A stretch of 64,000 bases of DNA. Origin: Aedes albopictus. Taxonomy: Eukaryota; Arthropoda; Insecta; Diptera; Culicidae. The stretch is taken from assembly GCF_035046485.1 (NCBI RefSeq), contig NC_085136.1:155690870-155754869 (forward strand), written 5' to 3'. Below the pieces are notes generated by a model that searched no databases, was not told the DNA's origin, and saw only the letters and a program-made list of their open reading frames with translations. Position 1 is the first letter of the stretch, and the number at the start of each line of letters is the position of its first letter. Of the stretch, positions 1 to 10,980 are shown in pieces. Both the position numbers and the translations under genes were made by a program.

Positions 1-860
1 CCATATCCTCTGTAAAAATAATGTGGAATGATATTTACAATTTGGTTTTATACACAAGTTAATCAAGAGAAATGGAGTATACTTACAGGCCCAACCTACA
101 ACCTCAAAAGGGAAAGGGGTGGAGCAATGCCGGCAGCCAAGGACTTGCCACAACAAACGGAAAAGGACGAAAAAGTAAGGTACCTAGAGACTCGGTGAGT
201 TCATTTTATTTTTAAGCTTTTGCGGATATGCAAGAAAGATAAATAGATTATTGCCTTGCATCCCTGCAACATTATGATGTAGTATGTAAGTTTGTTGTTT
301 TTTGTTTTTTCTCCGGCAGTGTCTCGAAAAAAAAAAATTTTTTTTATTCATATAGTGAAATCCAGATTTGATGGAATATAAAATGCAAATTGTTTTTGGT
401 TGACAGAAATGATCTTCTGAAGATGTTTCAATTGTGATCAATTGGTTTTTTTTCCTTACTTTCAAGTTTGTCACATAATTTGCCGAAGGCATAAGGCTAA
501 TGAAGTAGGCCAATTCATGGTGAAATATTTGATTAATATTACACATGTTAAACCTATTAAGAAAAAAGGCAAAAAAAAAAAATTTCGAAAAAAAAAACAA
601 CATTCGAAAATATAAATTAAAGAAAAAAACAATATTCGAAAAAAAAAGTAAGATATGTTCAAAAAAAAACAAAAAAAAAACATTCGAAAAAAAAGTATTT
701 CGAAAAAAAAATATAATTAAATGCCATTTTTAAAAGTTCACAAAATATAGTTCGTATTTAATTCGTACTTTTTACTCTTTAAAAATAAGGGAGTATTTCT
801 TTTACTTTTATTTGACTGATTAACTTAATTGATATAGGAGACGGAATTTGATTTTTTCGT
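1..860. other. AT-rich stretch, no gene seen
   Basis: No supported gene. Positions 545-720 are low-complexity A-runs broken by TTCGAAAA motifs. The open frames here are rich in Phe or Lys because of these runs and show no domain. Confidence 0.7.
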
Positions 861-1672
861 AGGGACAGAATAGGGTCAGAAGGATCATGGAGCGGTAGTC
901 TGCGATGCTAGTCATGCCGACAAGGACGAGCCGTTGGGAGTTGCCCGATCAAGACAAACAAGGTTTACACGTTTGAAGGTGATGGTTTAGCGCCGTTGGA
1001 GAAATGCTGGGATGTTGCTGCTTAAATTGCCATGTTAGACCGGAAATCCTAGTCTTTGATTTCGGGAGTAAGTTATGCATTTGGAATGGGAAGAATATTC
1101 CGAGCTGTGCCAAGGGAGGAGTCATTAGGCATCTGAAATGCTTCGCAAGAGTACTATATGTCATGTGCCAGCTGAATCCGACAAACTTCACGGAGTTGAA
1201 CGGTGACATGGAAGAGACACTCGACGAATCTCTGAGAGTGTTTCGATGGAATGGGAATGCTGATTGGTAGCTGAAACTACTCAACACATGAAAACGACTT
1301 TGTGCAGATAGAAGGTTACGTGCAATGGAAGGATGTTGGTTACTATTTGGGAGGTACTCCGAGTTTAAAGATTATGGCGGTTGGTTGAGAGACTTCGTTC
1401 AATGGACAACCCTACAAATAACCCCTCTTTGGTGCTTGAAATCTAGTTTCGGTCGATGAAACTTCTACTGCAACACAAACACGAAGCGGCATTTTGATAG
1501 ACTCGAGCGTCAGGAGGAAGGTGAATCATCTTAGAGTAGGGAATGAAATAAGGATTAGTTTAGTTCGTTTTTGCAAGATAATCTTTAACCCGCAAATGTA
1601 TACGCTAGCCGAATGCCTACTGCAAGTTTTTCTTTGCTTCACAAATAAAAACTTAATTTAAGGGGGGGCGGA
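861..1672 (+). other. Unassigned sequence ending in a polypurine tract
   Basis: No family could be assigned from translation of either strand. The stretch ends in a purine run (AAGGGGGGGCGGA, 1660-1672) directly before TGTAGCGG. This is the arrangement of a polypurine tract followed by an LTR. It may therefore be the 3' internal end of a decayed LTR retrotransposon, but no pol motif was recognised. Confidence 0.35.
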
Positions 1673-2217
1673 TGTAGCGGTCCTGCCGACCGAAGGAAGC
1701 ATTTCCCTCCCTGTATCGATTAAATCTAAAGATCAATGATCACCATTGATCTAAGAAAGACCCTTTATTTCCTCATGGTGCTCCACGCAATTAGTGGATT
1801 ACATCACATGTGGATTTCACGGTCATGTTTATAGACCAACGCCGGTTAACCAAGAAACAAGCGATGCAAGCAGAGAGAATGCTTACTGCTTGTTGCTGGT
1901 TGACCTGGTGATATAACGTTCTCGCTCCAATGCCGGAGAAATGTTTTTCTTTTAATTTTTGTTTGTCGCCCGGCAGCGCTGACTGAACCCAAACAAGGTC
2001 TCAGTCACGCGGCCGAACTAATGAAGCCAGAGTGGACGACGCCCGTTTTGGCTTTTCTCTTTTCTCTTATTTCTTTTCAGATCGGGAGAATGAGTTCTTG
2101 CGACGGCAAGTTAAAAGACCCGCGATTGACGCCGGGGCGGCGTTGTATTGTTGTGGTGCGCGTTTTGGACTGTCCGCGGGGTCCGTTTGCCGGCCGTTCG
2201 ACGTCGCCCGGATCGTT
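1673..2217 (+). mobile_element. Possible LTR start, interrupted
   Basis: The sequence begins TGTAGCGG right after a G-rich purine tract, as a 3' LTR would. It becomes GC-rich downstream and holds a pyrimidine tract plus CAG at about 2070-2080. It is interrupted near 2218 by the Jockey-like gag fragment and may resume after 3378. No second copy is in the window, so the LTR reading is inference; BEL/Pao is one candidate. Confidence 0.35.
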
Positions 2218-3102
2218 TTGCCTCTACACTACTACCGGGCTATCGACGCCCTTAAGAAGGGAAAGTATGAGTACTACACTCACGACGTTCCCAGTGACAA
2301 ACCACTCAAGGTGATTCTACGCGGGCTCGACGATATGAGTGTGGAGCAGCTAGAGAACGATCTGGTGGACTATGGTCTGAAGCCCACCAAAATCCACAAA
2401 ATCAGTCGACTGGACAAGTCGAAAAAGTACCGCGACCAGCTCTATCTGGTACACATCCAGCGTGGCTCCATCTCGATGAAGGATCTAAAGGCCACAACCA
2501 TCATCAACAGTACTACCGTTGAGTGGGAGCGGTACAAACCGAAGCACCGCGATGTCACGCAGTGCATGAACTGCCAGCAATTCGGCCACGGAACCCGCAA
2601 CTGCTACATGGCTCCTCGTTGCACCGTATGCGGCGAAGGCCATAGTTCAACTAACTGTTACCACAACGAAACTATTGACCCCAAGTGTGCGAACTGTGGG
2701 GACAAACATCAATCAACGGCAAAGGAATGTCCGAAACGGCACGAATTTGTGCGAATACGAAAGCAGGCAAGCACCAAGCACCAACCGCAGCGCAAGGGCC
2801 CCCCGGTGCTGAACACGGAAAACTGGCCGGAACTGTTCCCTCGGAATGTGGTTCCCACTGAAACTTCAACCAACAGAAAATCGCCGCCTGAAGCTACCAA
2901 CAACTGCTGGTCCAACTCTCCACCTGGATTCCAGCGTCAACAAATGAGTCAGCCACTCCCTCCCGAGGACGCCGCGCCGCTCTACACCCCGGCACAACTG
3001 GTGCCAATCTTCCAGCAACTTGTGGCTCGTTTACGCAGCTGCAAGACCAGAATCGACCAGATCAACGCACTGGGTCTTTTCGTGATCGAAAACGGCTTCT
3101 AG
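2032..3102 (+). CDS. Jockey-clade ORF1 (Gag-like) protein
   Basis: This open frame of 356 codons has a recognisable core from about residue 90. First comes a PRE_C2HC-like region (LRGLDDMSVEQLENDL), then three zinc knuckles. These are C178-x2-C-x4-H-x4-C, C197-x2-C-x3-H-x4-C and C219-x2-C-x3-H-x6-C. A basic, proline-rich tail follows. In Jockey-clade elements this protein binds element RNA and forms the RNP that delivers it to the genome. The first ~60 residues are probably read-through from the interrupted flanking LTR-like sequence, so the annotated ATG is unlikely to be the native start. The stop at 3100-3102 is followed by 3' UTR, not by ORF2. Confidence 0.75.
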   Translation: MDDARFGFSLFSYFFSDRENEFLRRQVKRPAIDAGAALYCCGARFGLSAGSVCRPFDVARIVLPLHYYRAIDALKKGKYEYYTHDVPSDKPLKVILRGLDDMSVEQLENDLVDYGLKPTKIHKISRLDKSKKYRDQLYLVHIQRGSISMKDLKATTIINSTTVEWERYKPKHRDVTQCMNCQQFGHGTRNCYMAPRCTVCGEGHSSTNCYHNETIDPKCANCGDKHQSTAKECPKRHEFVRIRKQASTKHQPQRKGPPVLNTENWPELFPRNVVPTETSTNRKSPPEATNNCWSNSPPGFQRQQMSQPLPPEDAAPLYTPAQLVPIFQQLVARLRSCKTRIDQINALGLFVIENGF

Positions 3103-3378
3103 AGCAGATCTGGTCAATTCAATTCAAACGCCAGCCCACCACAGCTGGCCTTCTTAGCATGAGTAGTTAGGTAGGATATAAAAATTAACAAATTAAAAAC
3201 AACAAAAAGCCAACTTGTGGCAGAACAAAATTTTTTGATAAAATAAGCATACATCAATCATTGTAACACACAATCACAACTAAACTAGAGCTGAAGTGCC
3301 CAAGGGCAAAACAATCACAATGTAAAATAATTGTACTGAGCAAAAATTGATAAATAAAGAAGGATTTTACTACTACTA
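2218..3378 (+). mobile_element. Gag-only Jockey-like non-LTR fragment
   Basis: The element consists of a Jockey-type gag frame that goes directly into an A-rich 3' UTR (3103-3360), with no ORF2. The UTR contains an AATAAA-like signal and ends in a short (TAC)n tail at 3370-3381. The 5' junction near 2218 is inferred from where similarity to the gag domain starts and is approximate. Absence of any endonuclease or reverse transcriptase frame suggests a gag-only derivative, like HeT-A or HAL1, or a deleted copy. Confidence 0.6.
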
Positions 3379-3862
3379 CTACGGTGCCATCATCAGTCTG
3401 TTTTTGAATTTCCAAGTGTAAACATCGAAGAATAATAAATTATGTGTAGTTAAGTAAAAGTGTCTAGCTTTCCTTCGACGTCCTCCGAGAGCAGCGGTCC
3501 ACTCGACGAGGAGAGTTGCAGCAGCGGTGTCACAGTCCACCATCGATCGAGTTGGTTGCTTCGACGGACTTGTGGAACCCAATCCGCCTTTTTCAGGGCA
3601 AGAAGAGTTGTACGATCCGCCACAAGTTCTCGAGAACAACACTCTTCCCTTCCTCCGGCTTCCGCTTAAGCGACACCCTTCCCTTTCCGGACGTGTCAGG
3701 ACGTGTTTCGTCATGTCGCAAGAGAGCGTGAAAGCCCATCGCGTCGATCGTTCCTCGGAGCCTGGCATGGTCCCGACAAAAAGCTTTCGAGAAGATGGTA
3801 CGGCAATGGCATCGGCATTTGCCGCTTAACGCTATTGACTGCGTTCCATACACTTGGGGACA
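3379..3862. other. Unassigned, possibly resumed LTR
   Basis: No domain seen. An AATAAA-like signal sits near 3433 and the sequence is GC-rich afterwards. It could be the continuation of the LTR-like sequence interrupted at 2218, but this is not demonstrated. Confidence 0.3.
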
Positions 3863-4389
3863 CTACTGCACAGAAGTGAATTCCCTCATCTTACGCTGGA
3901 GAGCTATCACGATCATGATTGTAACCGGCAAGATGGTGTCTACAGTCGACCTCCCCTTCCGAAAGCTGAACTGGTTACTCGAGAAACCATCTACATCCTC
4001 AGTGTGCCCCAACAGTCTGTTGAAGATGATCTTCTCGAGCACCTTTTTCACAGTGACGAACTGGTCTCCAGGTGGTTTCCCACCTTAAGACAATGAAATC
4101 AGGCATCTGGGAGATTCCTTCGTTCAGATATTTCTACCTAGAAGATCCGAAGCGTACCAGGAGCCTCTGTGAAATCTACAGGTTCAAACTCCGTCCGGGC
4201 ATTACCAACGCTAAAGGGTTTTGCAGTCCCTGCTAATTCCTCGAGGGTGACGCTCTTCTCATCTCCAGCCCCGGGTGCCAGCGGTCCTACGAAAGGAGGC
4301 CAAGAACTAGGATCATGATGCGGAAAGATCCTCAAGAATCTCTGATGAATGCTTGGTTCGCCGCTGATTGCAGCGAGCTCGTGGTTCAT
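3863..4389 (-). pseudogene. R1-clade reverse transcriptase relic
   Basis: Two minus-strand pieces match the two R1-clade copies further on in the window. Positions 4051-3863 cover the RT segment with KVLEKIIFNRLL and FRKGRSTVD. Positions 4389-4138 cover the preceding linker (FPHHDPSSWPPFVG). The frames are shifted and much changed, for instance the APGPDG motif of RT is lost. This is a dead fragment, older than the copies at 11.5-17.4 kb and 26.0-29.9 kb. Confidence 0.8.
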
Positions 4390-5643
4390 CCTTCTCCGTT
4401 ACACACCGTTCTGCTGCACACCGTAAATGGTGCATTTGGTGCAGTGAAGCCTCTTCACTGCTCATAAAGAAAATAATGACAGGAATTTTGTCCAGCACTA
4501 GGTCGTTAATTGAAATTAGCACCGCCGTACACACTTCTTACACCCTCACTTACCATGGTGGAAACATCAACGGTTTTCTGTATTTTGCAGGTAACCAACC
4601 AGTTCGAGTAACCAAGGTGGACTAAAATTCAAAAGAAGAATTGTAGCTTTCCGATTGAGTATCAAGCCAAAGCAAAATTGCTTGCAAAATCAAAGGCAAC
4701 GCAGGTGTACATAAAACGAGGGAGGGATTGAGCACTTGAAATAATCTGACTACAGAGTAGTTACATTACATGATCTTAGGTTTATTTGCCCATTTGGGCA
4801 TAGAATTTCACAGCGAGAGACGACACAGTATATGGGTACTTGCCCTTTACCGATGACTTCGCTGACGTTCCGCAATGTTTCGTTGACGGGATCGAGCATG
4901 GGCCGGGGGGCTTGAGTTTCGGTAGTCGACCGATAGGGTGGCACTCTGGTTGTTCCGGAATTCCGTGGTATATCGGCCGTGGACCAAAAGCGTTGCTCAC
5001 CGGACCTTGACCGATGGTAGAACGTTGGATGAACGTTGGTACGTTGGCAATGTGCCGACCGGGTGACTCGCCGGACCTTGATCAATGGCCGAACTCGTGG
5101 TACGCCGGCAGTGGGCCGACGGGATATCTCACAGGTCTCCGCCCGGACGTAAGCTCTTCAGAAGTACCGGGATCAAAAAAGGCTGGTCGAAGGGTGGCGT
5201 GTACCGGTTCCGGACCGATATGGAAGGTACGAGCTTGTCAACTGGAAAGGCTAAGGCCCACCAGTGAGGTTGGAGTGAAGGAGCTGATGATTTTCTCGAT
5301 GTCCCAGGCAATACTAAGGTCCACCAAGGCGCCCGGCTGTTCCTCAACTTGACGACAAATCCGGATGAAGCGGGTGGCCTTCCTCTCGTGACCGCGTGGC
5401 CGGAATCCAAGATGGCGGATGACAACGACGCGACTAGTCGCTTTCCTTCTCGTGGGCGAGATTCACGCGGTTCCGAGGGTTTTGTCCAGCTTTCTTGGAG
5501 TTTGTCCGGTCTGAGAGTGCACTGGGGGCGAAACAATCCACTCCGGGGATGATACCCGAATTGGGAAAGGGGGAAAAAAAGAAAAGTTCCGCAAGCACTC
5601 ATGGACCTAATCCAGTGCAATTAGTACCCTGTATCGCTCTCGT
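4390..5643. other. Unassigned GC-richer stretch
   Basis: No gene recognised. A short imperfect repeat is visible at 4990-5110: CGGACCTTGA and a GTGCCGACCGGG-like motif each recur. The open frames on both strands show no known motif. Confidence 0.4.
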
Positions 5644-5651
5644 GCTGTGAT

Positions 5652-6054
5652 CAGGGATGGGAACACTCACTTGCACAGATTTACACTCACTTGCTATTTT
5701 CTCAGCTCAGAAGGGTGCAATAAAGAAACAATGTATTGACGACTTTTGCCTTTTGGTTTTGTCTAAAAGTTTGCCGAATAGAGTATGAGTCGCACATGCA
5801 TACGAAAGTCGTGACAGAGCTGTGAAAGCGACTCTCCACGAGGTGAGTGTAATTTACATTCACCTCGTGGAGAGTTGCCTTCGCAGCTCCCTCACGACTT
5901 CAAGGTGCGTGTGCAACCCATACACTATTCGGCAAACTTTTAGACAAATTCACAAGGCAAAAGGCGTCCATACATTGTTTCTTGAAGGCACGCTTCTGAG
6001 CTGAGAAAATAGCAAGTGAGTGTAACTCTTTGCAAGTGAGTGTTCCCATCCTTG
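5652..6054. mobile_element. hAT-like fold-back MITE
   Basis: This 403-bp element is almost a complete palindrome. The left end reads CAGGGATGGGAACACTCACT and the right end reads back as CAAGGATGGGAACACTCACT. The arms run about 200 bp each and meet near 5855. An 8-bp direct repeat GCTGTGAT flanks it (5644-5651 and 6055-6062). TIRs starting CA(G/A)GG and 8-bp target duplications are typical of hAT transposons. No transposase is encoded, so it is non-autonomous. Confidence 0.85.
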
Positions 6055-6062
6055 GCTGTGAT

Positions 6063-7059
6063 TGCATACTACCACTTTTGCTCTATTCTTTTAGAGTGTT
6101 CTAACAATTACCTTTTCTCATGCAATTGAATGCACCGAACAATGGTGGTTCGTTTTTGGCTTAACTTCTTCTTTAGTTCACTAGGTCTGAGTCATTAGAC
6201 CCACTAACTCTTCTGGCTAAACAAGCACTTTTTTTTCGAACTATATACACCGCATGCAGGAATATTGAAATTTATATCTGTTCACTTTGGAAGTCACAGC
6301 AAGAGAGAGCGTGATTCTTTCGAACAGAATTTAGTCTACCCAAAAATCGGTCCAACAAGGTTGCATCGAAAAGCCGAAGTTTGACACTTCGCCCTTCTTG
6401 ACAGTTGGCACTCCTTCCATACAAGGAATGGAAATTAGGTCAACTCCGTTTTAGTAACGGGTTGAAAACTTAGCTCCAGCAAGATGTATCTAGTTTGGTG
6501 GGAAAGCATAAAACGAGTGATAATTTAATTTGCTTTTTAGTGTGGATCTTTTCAATAGACAACGGGTTTACGGCCACCAGTAAGGTTGTCTACGTTTCTT
6601 TTGGATGGGAGTTGGAGATAGGGGCTTACTGGTGGGTTACAGAACGACATGGGAATGCTTGTGGAGGAGCCAACAAGCCACAAATTGGAACCAACGCAGG
6701 GGTGAATCTTCTCACACCGCAGCTTCTTTGGAGCACATAGTAGGCACGACTTCCACTAATGATGCGCCTTCGAGTTTCATTACTGACATTGGGGTCAACT
6801 AACCCTATAAGGTACTTGGAGTTATACTAAGATCGATTGAATGAAAAACATCATTTTCCCACAGTGATTCCCGTACAAACTTTGAAGGGCTTGTGCAGTC
6901 TCAGTTTTCAATCAAATGAGCTCAAATTTAGGGTGAAGGCATAGAATCTGATTACGAATCGAATAAGCAGTGCTGAGCAAAAACGATGTTTTGAATCACG
7001 CTAACATCACTGCTACCATTCCAAATGTTATGGCGATCTCGTCTCGCTTCGCCTACCTT
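6063..7059. other. Unassigned stretch before BEL pol
   Basis: No convincing domain. It lies immediately 5' of the BEL/Pao reverse transcriptase fragment and may include degraded BEL gag or protease sequence, but I could not recognise it. Confidence 0.35.
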
Positions 7060-7625
7060 CTCGAATGTCTCGTTATACCACGGTCACGCTTCCCAGCAAG
7101 CGCATCGACATTTTGGAATTGGAATCTCCCCAAACAACCCCAAACGCGTTGTCTTCACCGCAGAGCAGAGGCAGTTCCCAGTTGTTATTAAATGATTTGC
7201 TACTTGTTTGTCCGATCGTGCAACTTCCTATTCTTGCTATCCTTCTCAACTGGCAGATCCCTCGTTTTGTTTTCAAGGGTGATGTAGAAAGATGTTTCGC
7301 CAGGTTTGGGTTCATCCTCTGGACCGTAGTGCTGCAAGTACTGTGGCGGACAAGTGCATCTCAACCGCTTCAGCCGTACCAGCTCACCACTTGAGGAGAT
7401 GGAGCTCCAAAGACTCTCGGGTTCTGATTAACTTACCGGATGAACTTTAGGAGTTTGCACCGGAAACTTAGTTTAACGGTTCCGGAAACATTAAATCGCT
7501 AGGTTTGCTGCGGTTACACATTACCGATGAATTAGGATTCAAGATCCCATCGCTTCCACCGTCGAACAAGGTCTGCAAACAAGTGGTAGCCTTCGAGATG
7601 GCACAGTTATTCGATCCGCTTGGAC
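7060..7625 (+). pseudogene. BEL/Pao pol fragment: reverse transcriptase
   Basis: Translation across frames gives a BEL/Pao RT. It includes LLLNDLLLVCPIVQ, then the GDVER catalytic segment. The FRQVWVHPLDR block follows in a shifted frame, then LRRWSSKDSRVLINLPDEL and the block ending AQLFDPLG. In this family the segment is the palm of RT, which copies element RNA into DNA. Several frameshifts and stops make it a pseudogene. It stops at 7625 where the CCCGGAATG element begins; the gene picks up at 10990 on the same strand. About 20 residues normally found between the two pieces are missing. Confidence 0.8.
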
Positions 7626-7634
7626 GGTGGTATC

Positions 7635-8396
7635 ACATTTCCCGGAATGCCATCTCCCGGAATGCCATCTCCCGGAATGCCATTTCCCGGAGTGACATTT
7701 CCCGGAATGACACATTTCCCGGCAAGGATCGGTATATTCGCCTCACTCCATTCATATTCATTCCTCTTTGCTGAAGCGAATCGAGAAAGATGCAGCAAAC
7801 GGATCGTCATGATCAAACACGCAACCCCATCACCAGTGGGAAGCGATGAGCCATCTGCTTGACATGAATATTCGTTGCCATTCGTCGCAGTTTGGATCGC
7901 AAGCGAATGAATGAATGGCGAATGGTGAGGAATACTGGTGAGCGATCGAAGCGGCTATTATCATAAGTAGAAGAGAATTTCTGCATGTAATGCATACATT
8001 TTTACTGTATTGTCGCTGAAATGCTAGATTAGCAAAGAAAATAATTCGAAAACATCAATAATTCGTATGCACAATATCAATCGCATCACTCACGAATCGC
8101 ATTCGCTTGCGATGCGAATGTGGACGAATGAATAATTTCCAAGTGTGGCTTCCCACCGTTCGCCGGAGTTTGCTGTCGTCGCTGACAAGCACACACACGA
8201 ACTCAAGCGACAACCGTTCGCTGCTGACTGTCTTCGAATGGGGAAGAAGATGAAAAGTGGAAATCAGGAACCCTGTTTCCCGGAATGCCATTTCCCGGAG
8301 TGACATTTCCCGGAATGACACATTATCCGGAATGCCATTTCCCGGAATGACACATTTCGCGGAATGCCATTTCCCGTTGTGACATTTCCCGGAATG
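7635..8396. repeat. Left CCCGGAATG minisatellite array (split)
   Basis: A unit of about 14 bp (ATTTCCCGGAATGCC, with CATC, GTGAC and GACAC variants) is repeated at 7635-7722 and continues at 8276-8396. The break is caused by the hAT-like insertion at 7723-8275. Units near the right side are more degenerate. Confidence 0.85.
7723..8275. mobile_element. hAT-like non-autonomous element in the array
   Basis: The insert starts CAAGGATCGG and ends in AACCCTG, so both ends read CA(A/G)GG(A/T)TC inward. It is flanked on both sides by TTTCCCGG (7715-7722 and 8276-8283). That fits an 8-bp hAT target duplication, with the caveat that the host array contains this octamer many times. The interior is rich in GCGAATG-like motifs and codes for nothing. 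Confidence 0.65.
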
Positions 8397-8428
8397 ATGT
8401 TGGATCATTGAGGCTGAAGTATGTTACT

Positions 8429-8992
8429 CAGGCCCCTGAGACGGCCTATATCAATGCATTGGAATCATGGTAGACAGGATGTCCTGGGCGCTAATAAATA
8501 GCGCGCACTGTCAAATGCGAAAACATCAACAATTTTTTGTTTAACGTTTATTTTGGTTTGTTGATCAGTTTTTGAAATCATTTTTTCCACCTGTTATGAT
8601 CACAAAACACTTCAAACTCGCTTTAATATTAATAGGGTATGTGTGCCATCATTGATTCCGTTCTTTGTGTTTACATGGGTGCTCACTTCTAACAAAAAAT
8701 ACAAAAATAAGAAACAAAACAAACAGCGCTCCAATCCTTTGTTTTTCGTAGGATGAAAATGGGAGCCACATGCTTAATAAGGGAACCAATACCCTATACG
8801 GTAAGAGGAGCATGCGATTAGTTGAATAAAGCAACCCAACAAACACGCATTGTGAATGTGATATCGTGTGTGGCTCACAACATCAAACAAAAGCTGCGTT
8901 TGTTGATTACACGCTCGTTTCAATTTGCACGAATATGAGTATAAGGCAGTTAGATGTTGGCTACGATATATTTCATTGATGCCAGGGGCCTG
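8429..8992. mobile_element. hAT-like non-autonomous element
   Basis: This 564-bp element has 10-bp perfect inverted ends, CAGGCCCCTG at 8429 and CAGGGGCCTG ending at 8992. An 8-bp direct repeat ATGTTACT flanks it (8421-8428, 8993-9000). This is the hAT signature. No transposase frame is present. Confidence 0.85.
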
Positions 8993-9227
8993 ATGTTACT
9001 TCACAACGAAAGTGTCAATAGGCCGAATAGGATGTTACAGGTCGAATGACTTTTTTGGTGGGTTGCGTGTTATCTTCTTGGCAGTTGAACTGGTAATGAA
9101 TTTAATCATAATCCTCAGCCTTAATTAGCACAAAAATACCACATCTCCTTTTCTTTATAATTGGAAGAGCTTTTTATCAAGCCTTTAATATATAAAATGA
9201 TGGAATTTGGTTTTATCGTGCCCTCAT

Positions 9228-9345
9228 GGTTGTCCGTGAGGGATTTGATTGGCATGTCCACATTGGACCAACCATTCGGTTGTCCGTGAAGGACTTCGTA
9301 TGCCGTGCTCTCATCGGACCAACCAGCCGGTGGTCTGTGATAAAT
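9228..9345. repeat. 50-bp tandem repeat, 2.4 copies
   Basis: GGTTGTCCGTGA recurs at 9228, 9278 and (as GGTGGTCTGTGA) 9329, each followed by a related sequence containing TGGACCAACC or CGGACCAACC. Confidence 0.7.
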
Positions 9346-9468
9346 CGAAGGTGTTTTAGTCGAAAGCCCTTAGACCTTCTCATCCACCATAGCAAAGTAC
9401 ATACCAAAAACACAACACAGCTTTAAAAGGACGGCCACTGGGCAACCTAATGGAATGGTATTATTATG

Positions 9469-10540
9469 AAACACATACTGCCTATGATCGCATATCAGTC
9501 CCATATTTGGTGGGTTTCCTATTCACATGGGACAGTTATCCGATTATAGGCAGCATACACCTCGAAAGAACAGCCTATTTTTAAAAGAAGGAAAAATCTC
9601 TGATGGGAAAGTTAGTAGAGTGGCCGCCAAAAGTACAGTATATATGCCGAGTTGAATGGCTTGATTATCATAAATGCATATACACGCAGAAAAATGACGC
9701 TTGTTTGAAACAATAAAACGCTTGGTTGATTTTCAAACTGAGAATTTTCTTATACCAAAGTTATATTTATCTGTTCTTACTTAGGGTTTATCGATTAAAA
9801 CAACCAATCACCATTATTTCATACAACGTTAGAAACTTCATTTGTTTCTATAAAATGGGGACCACAAACACGGCCTAGAAGCACTCACACATCTTTGAAA
9901 AACTTACCCCAACTTCGCCACAACGAGGAAGGTGTAGCAAATCCATCACTGCAACTTCCAAGTGAAGTTTTGGCCGTGATGGATAACGCGCTGGTACTTA
10001 AGACAGCATTCGCAAAAAGTTGGTCGGTTTCGCCTTTTTGTCTCTTTTTATTCGATCTTCTTTCTATCCGCTTGCCGAGCGTCTAAAAATAGATTTCCGA
10101 GCTGCCACAGAAGCTGCCGTCACCAACACAATCACATTCCGGCTTTGTTAATGGCAAAAGTGCAGTCGTTTGAAACAAACCGTTATTTTATATTGAATCT
10201 ACCAAATCTCTGTTTGTTCTAACAAACTGTCAAAAAATTCGACAAATGAAAATATTTGTATTATCAAACAATGGAACAGTTCAGTTTTAACTTGAAATTA
10301 GTTTGTTGATAGTAAACTGAAAAATTTGTTGATTTGAACTAGATTTGATTTGTGTTTATAATTTATTTCTCTGCGTGTACATACTACTAACCCTCTCATC
10401 AGAGATTTTTCCTTCTTTTAAAAATAGGCTGTTCTTTCGAAGTATATGTATACTGCCCCACTCGCAAAACAGTCTCATATGAATAGGAAACCCAGCAAAG
10501 ATGGGACTGTAATATGCGGGTGGCGGTAGTATACAACATT
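9469..10540. mobile_element. Composite MITE with palindromic end modules
   Basis: The left module (about 9470-9620) and right module (about 10380-10540) are inverted copies of each other. Each holds a small palindrome starting ATACTGCC (9475-9550 and 10447-10540). Each also has the block AAGAACAGCCTATTTTTAAA, or its complement, linked to GGAAAAATCTCTGATGGGA. A third partial copy of the block lies at 10590-10660. The centre is occupied by the nested MITE 9683-10377. Confidence 0.6.
9683..10377. mobile_element. TA-flanked MITE (CACGCAGA termini)
   Basis: The termini CACGCAGAAAAAT (left) and ATTTCTCTGCGTG (right) are inverted and flanked by TA (9681-9682, 10378-10379). Internally, GTTTGAAACAA-like motifs occur in both orientations. 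The TA duplication fits Tc1/mariner-type mobilisation. No coding capacity: the 63-codon frame at 9895 has no domain. Confidence 0.75.
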
Positions 10541-10785
10541 AGCAATTCATTTAATAAGGATGCTATGATACTGTAATATTGACCACATCACAAACTCTCC
10601 CATCAGAGATTTTTCCTTCTTTTGAAAATAGGCTGTTCTTTCAAGGTGCACATACCTCGAGCACATATCAAAATCAATCTATTCGACTAGGCTGTCCAAT
10701 GTCCGTCCTTAGAATTTAAGCCATTCAATTCAATAACCTAGCTCCCTAATGACTTGAAACCTCATTTAGCGAAATTAGTAATTCC

Positions 10786-10980
10786 GGGAAATGTCACTCC
10801 GGCAAATGGTATTCCGGGAAATGGCTTTCCGGGAAAATGATTATTCCGGGAAGTGGCATTCCGGGAAAATTATCATTCCGGGAAATGTGTCACTCTGGGA
10901 AATGGCATTCCGGGAAGTGGCATTCCGGGAAGTGGCATTCCGGGAAGTGGCATTCCGGGAAGTGGCATTCCGGGAAATGT
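10786..10980. repeat. Right CCCGGAATG minisatellite array
   Basis: The 14-bp unit runs here in inverted orientation (GGCATTCCGGGAAGT). The last five units before the terminus are nearly identical, whereas units near 10790-10880 vary. Homogeneous units at the tip suggest recent expansion. Confidence 0.85.

Noticed and set aside
184..733. Overlapping open frames on both strands rich in Phe or Lys
   Set aside because: They come from A/T runs with TTCGAAAA and have no domain.
861..1660. Copia-like pol fragment
   Set aside because: A weak resemblance in one frame did not extend to any catalytic motif.
7635..10980. Regularly spaced short repeats that might suggest a CRISPR array
   Set aside because: There are no unique spacers of constant length, the units are contiguous, the context is eukaryotic, and the arrays are terminal parts of a TIR element.
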